Of a stretch of DNA of 64,000 nt, positions 61,162 through 64,000 are shown piece by piece. The notes under the pieces were generated by a model, which was not told the origin of the DNA, did no database searches, and saw nothing but the letters and a program-made list of their open reading frames with translations. The DNA lies in contig NZ_VCNL01000001.1 of the NCBI RefSeq assembly GCF_007671685.1, positions 186,001 to 250,000 on the forward strand, given 5' to 3'. Made by a program: the position numbers and the translations under genes. Source of the DNA: Halorubrum salsamenti. GTDB taxonomy: Archaea > Halobacteriota > Halobacteria > Halobacteriales > Haloferacaceae. Each line of letters opens with the position of its first letter. Position 1 is the stretch's first letter.

Positions 61162-63531
61162 TTATTCGCCGCCGGCGCGCCGCTCGAACCGATCGAGCGC
61201 GAGCCCGAGCATGTCCGGGCTCACCGGCTGGTACTCCTCGCGCTCGTGGTCCGGGAGGTACTCACGGACGCTGTTCCACGACTCGCGGGCGTACCGGGCG
61301 TCGAGCAGGACGCGGACCCCGCGCTCGTTCGGCCCGCGGATGACCCGACCGACGGCCTGCCGGGCCTTCCGGACCGCCGGCACGGTGAGCGCGGTCTCGA
61401 ATCCCGACTCGAAGCGCCTGTCGTAGGCGGTGATCACCGCCCGCGTCCGGGGTCGCGCCGTGTTGATGATCGGGACGCCACACACCACGGCGGCCGACAG
61501 ACGGTCGCCGCGGTAGTCGACGCCCTCGGTGAGCGTCCCCCGAAGGCTCGTCACGAGCACTTTCCCATCCCCGGAGAAGAAGTCGTCCTTCAGCGACTCC
61601 GTGGCACGGTCGCCCGACGACTCGTCGAGCAGCACCGGCTTGTCGAGCCGCTCCGAGAGCGACTCGGCCATCCATGTCGCCTCCGCGTAGCTCGGCGTCC
61701 CGACGAGGACGTTCCCCTCGCGGCCCGCCACCGCCGCGGTCGCGTCGAGGTGCGCGAGACGCGTGTCGTTCTCCTCGCCGGGCGCGCCGCGGTTCTGGTG
61801 GGTGAACTTGGGCGCGTCGACCGCGAAGCTCGCGCGGTTCGCCTCGGGGAACGACAGACCGTACGTCCGCTCGACGACCGGTCGACCCCGGTCTTCGAGG
61901 TGATCGAGCCCGGTGACTTCGCGGAACACGTCCATCGGTTCCAGCGTCGCGCTCATGAGGACTCCCCCGCCGAACTCCGCGAGTCGGTCGCCGATCGGCT
62001 CGCTCGGCAGGCAGTTGTACAGCGCGAGGCTCGCGTTGTACGCGCGCCGCCACGAGTCCGGCGGCGCCGTCTCGTCCCACGTCCGCTCCAAGTCGATGGC
62101 GCGGAAGAACTCCTCGTGGTCCTCCCGATACCACGCGTTGAGGGTGCGGCCGACCCCCGGCGCGGCGCGCTTCTTATCCTCTTCTTCCAGCGAGTCGAGA
62201 ACGCGCTTGACGACCGCGCCGACCTGCTCCGCGCGGGCCCAGACGCGGTCGCCGTATCCCTCCCGCTTCGCCCACGTCGTGATCTCGTCTTCGGCCGGCT
62301 CCTCCGGGTCGCGGAGGGCGACCTCGTCGTCGTCGAGCTCTCGCATCGACGCCCGCCAGTCGGGCCGCTCGTGGTCCAACCGCTCGGTCACCCGCCTGTC
62401 GAGTTCGCCGCGGAGGTCGGCGTAGAACTCCCGGACGGACTCGATCTCCTCGACGCTCACGTCGGCGTCCTCCAGCTCGCCGCGCACGAGTTCGGCGTCG
62501 TCCGACTCCGCGCCCGCCGTCTCGAAGGAGAGCGGCTGGACGACGCGCGTGAGCTCGTTCTCCGCGTCGCGGAGGCTGGCGTCGGCGACCCGGTCGCTCA
62601 CGAGGTCGCGCACGCGGGGTTCGAGCATGTGGGCCTCGTCGCAGACGACGAACGTCGAGTCGTCCAGCAGCGCGCCCGTGAACGTCCCGGTCGTCACGGG
62701 GTCGAACGCGTGGTAGTAGTTGCCGATGACGACCTCGACCTCGGGGACGAGCGCGCCCATGATGGAGTGCGGACAGGTGCCGTGACCGGCGGCCAGTCGG
62801 ACCAGTTCCGTCGGGCCGACGTGGCCCAGTTCGGTCACGTCGAACGGGACCGCCTCCGCGGGGTCGCCGTCTTCCGGGAGGTCGTCGAGGAACCCGGCGT
62901 AAAAGGGGCAGAACTCGGTACCGTCGTACTCCTCCGTGTCCGGTCGATACGGAGTCGGTTCGCCGTCGACGCTGAGGTAGTCGGCGGCGGGCGGGTCACT
63001 GCCGCTCGCACCGGCGTTCCCCGCGGACCCCGAGTCCATCAGCCCGACCTGCTGGCTCTGCGCCTCGCTCACGAGGTTCGAGGCCGTGGTCGCGCCGCCG
63101 TCGCCGACGAGGTTGCGGGTGCGCTCGCGGAGCCCCTCGCAGCGCTCGTACACGTTCTCGCGGTCGATCCCGCCGCGGTTCTCGCGGGCGTACGGACACA
63201 CGTCGGCCTTCCCGACCAAGGTGAGTCCGGACACCGGGTCGTACCCCTCGGGGAGGTCCCCGTTGATCGTCTCCAGATCCGTCTCGAACTGGCGGAGCTG
63301 CTGTTTGACGCTCGTGAGGACGAACACGCGCTCGAACTCGGAGTCCGGATCGCGGACGCGGTCGAGCCCGGCGGTGAGCGCGAGCATCGTCTTGCCCGTC
63401 CCGCACGCGCCCTCCAAGGCGAGGAAGCCGCCGTCCTCGGCGGCGTCGATCGCGGCGTCGATCCCGTCGGCCTGCTCGGGGTACGGCTCTGCGTGGCCGA
63501 AGATGTCGGTCCACGGCGGGGCGTCTGTCAC
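61162..63531 (-). CDS. XPD/Rad3-family DNA helicase
   Basis: 789 residues. Superfamily 2 motifs: Walker A LEGACGTGKTMLALT, the 4Fe-4S cysteines (DVCPYARE; YERCEGLR; EFCPFYAG; GTCPHSIM), Walker B VVCDEAHMLEPR, SATLEPMDVF and the C-terminal VRKARQAVGRVIRGPNERGV. A 5'-3' helicase of the XPD/DinG group, used in repair. The loop after the second Cys is an acidic insert. The large ORF on the opposite strand is its shadow. Confidence 0.92.
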   Translation of the reverse strand: MTDAPPWTDIFGHAEPYPEQADGIDAAIDAAEDGGFLALEGACGTGKTMLALTAGLDRVRDPDSEFERVFVLTSVKQQLRQFETDLETINGDLPEGYDPVSGLTLVGKADVCPYARENRGGIDRENVYERCEGLRERTRNLVGDGGATTASNLVSEAQSQQVGLMDSGSAGNAGASGSDPPAADYLSVDGEPTPYRPDTEEYDGTEFCPFYAGFLDDLPEDGDPAEAVPFDVTELGHVGPTELVRLAAGHGTCPHSIMGALVPEVEVVIGNYYHAFDPVTTGTFTGALLDDSTFVVCDEAHMLEPRVRDLVSDRVADASLRDAENELTRVVQPLSFETAGAESDDAELVRGELEDADVSVEEIESVREFYADLRGELDRRVTERLDHERPDWRASMRELDDDEVALRDPEEPAEDEITTWAKREGYGDRVWARAEQVGAVVKRVLDSLEEEDKKRAAPGVGRTLNAWYREDHEEFFRAIDLERTWDETAPPDSWRRAYNASLALYNCLPSEPIGDRLAEFGGGVLMSATLEPMDVFREVTGLDHLEDRGRPVVERTYGLSFPEANRASFAVDAPKFTHQNRGAPGEENDTRLAHLDATAAVAGREGNVLVGTPSYAEATWMAESLSERLDKPVLLDESSGDRATESLKDDFFSGDGKVLVTSLRGTLTEGVDYRGDRLSAAVVCGVPIINTARPRTRAVITAYDRRFESGFETALTVPAVRKARQAVGRVIRGPNERGVRVLLDARYARESWNSVREYLPDHEREEYQPVSPDMLGLALDRFERRAGGE

Positions 63532-63618
63532 TGTGGCGGCGTAGCTCCCGATCGGAGTTAAACCTTGAGAGAGCGGTATCCGCCGGAGGAATTTCCGGGT
63601 CGTAACCGGCGGTAACGA

Positions 63619-64000
63619 CTATCCGACGATGTCGTGGAGGTCCGAGAGCCGTTCGATCTCCCAGGTCGGCCAGACGTTCAGCTCCCAGTCGCGGCGGTGG
63701 GGCCGCCGGATGAACGCGGAGTCGATGCCGGCGTTCTCGGCGGCCCGCACGTCGGACTCGTTGTCGCCGACGAACAGCGCGTTGCCGGCGTCGAGGTCGC
63801 CGAGCGCCTGCTCGATGTAGTGGGGGTTCGGCTTGCGGAGCTGGAGCGAGTGGATCGTCGGCTCCCGGCCGTAGGCGGCGCCGAACCGCTCGAAGCCGTC
63901 GAAGTGATCGACGAGGAAGTCGACGGTGGCCTGCTGGTTCGAGGAGACGATTCCCATCTCCACCTCGAGGCTCTGCAGCTCGTCGAGGTCGTCGTAGGGT
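63619..64000 (-). CDS. HAD-superfamily hydrolase, 5' end cut by window edge
   Basis: Open from base 64000 on the minus strand to a stop at 63619. The visible ~127 residues contain VEMGIVSSNQQATVDFLVDHF (motif II Ser), LRKPNPHYIEQALGDL (motif III Lys) and ALFVGDNESDVRAAENAGIDSAF (motif IV). The motif I DxD lies outside the window. Similar to phosphoglycolate phosphatase; substrate unknown. Confidence 0.85.
   Translation of the reverse strand, partial: PYDDLDELQSLEVEMGIVSSNQQATVDFLVDHFDGFERFGAAYGREPTIHSLQLRKPNPHYIEQALGDLDAGNALFVGDNESDVRAAENAGIDSAFIRRPHRRDWELNVWPTWEIERLSDLHDIVG

Noticed and set aside
61099-63561. 820-residue plus-strand ORF
   Set aside because: Antisense shadow of the XPD-family helicase; Arg/Val/Asp-rich with no domain. 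The same applies to other long antisense ORFs such as 35245-36672 and 50235-51443.
1-64000. CRISPR array or insertion sequence
   Set aside because: No regularly spaced direct repeats with unique spacers and no transposase-like ORF were found by eye.

Overview
The window reads as chromosome of a haloarchaeon, most like the Halorubrum/Haloferacales group. The DNA is very GC-rich and almost every protein is strongly acidic. Secreted proteins carry twin-arginine lipoprotein signals. Many genes have a TATA-like box about 25-31 bases upstream of the start codon, which is typical of leaderless transcripts. The information-processing genes are archaeal: aIF6, aIF2-beta-like, L39e, L31e, LX, prefoldin, SBDS, XPD-type helicase and GatCA. 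Lineage is inferred from gene content and remembered protein families, not from a search.

Layout. 1-1346 is a truncated ATP-dependent DNA ligase. It is followed by a GCS2-like ligase and a sulfonate/nitrate-type ABC importer (3339-5932). 6253-14584 is a branched-chain amino acid block: leuA (with an apparent frameshift), a structured leader, then ilvB-ilvN-ilvC-leuC-leuD-leuB with mostly overlapping start and stop codons. 14678-18850 holds small conserved proteins, an HTH-CBS regulator and a siroheme nitrite/sulfite reductase. 19413-23870 has purM, an M50 protease, a TraB-family membrane protein and a winged-helix regulator. 26498-29440 is a zinc-type ABC importer with a palindrome upstream. 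32810-42112 is one large minus-strand operon for an Mrp-type cation/proton antiporter (E, F, G, MbhD-like, B, C and three D-like subunits). 42258-49974 carries coaBC, gatC-gatA, a universal stress protein, an aminotransferase, ribH and msrA. 50406-54825 has an M20 peptidase and a translation/secretion cluster (L39e, L31e, aIF6, LX, prefoldin alpha, FtsY). 54856-64000 has an acyl-CoA synthetase, initiator tRNA-Met, an AT-richer stretch of surface/secreted proteins, an aIF2-beta-like protein, an XPD-family helicase and a truncated HAD phosphatase.

Four observations stand out. (1) Three copies of a dispersed intergenic element (about 18845-19412, 49043-49430, and 50051-50355 inverted) share conserved blocks and helices whose sequences differ between copies while pairing is kept. 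Each copy starts with a TTATAA box. This looks like a family of structured RNAs or structured mobile repeats. (2) A short leaderless ORF ending in Pro-Ile-Ile-Val-Gly-Val lies upstream of ilvB, inside a leader with mutually exclusive stems. It resembles a transcription or translation attenuator. (3) leuA needs a one-base frame change near its N-terminus to be intact. (4) Palindromes overlap the promoters of znuA, an HTH-CBS gene and a winged-helix gene.

Most of the remaining window is ordinary, densely packed haloarchaeal housekeeping sequence. Some very small ORFs are called from start/stop overlap, composition or promoter spacing alone and carry low confidence.
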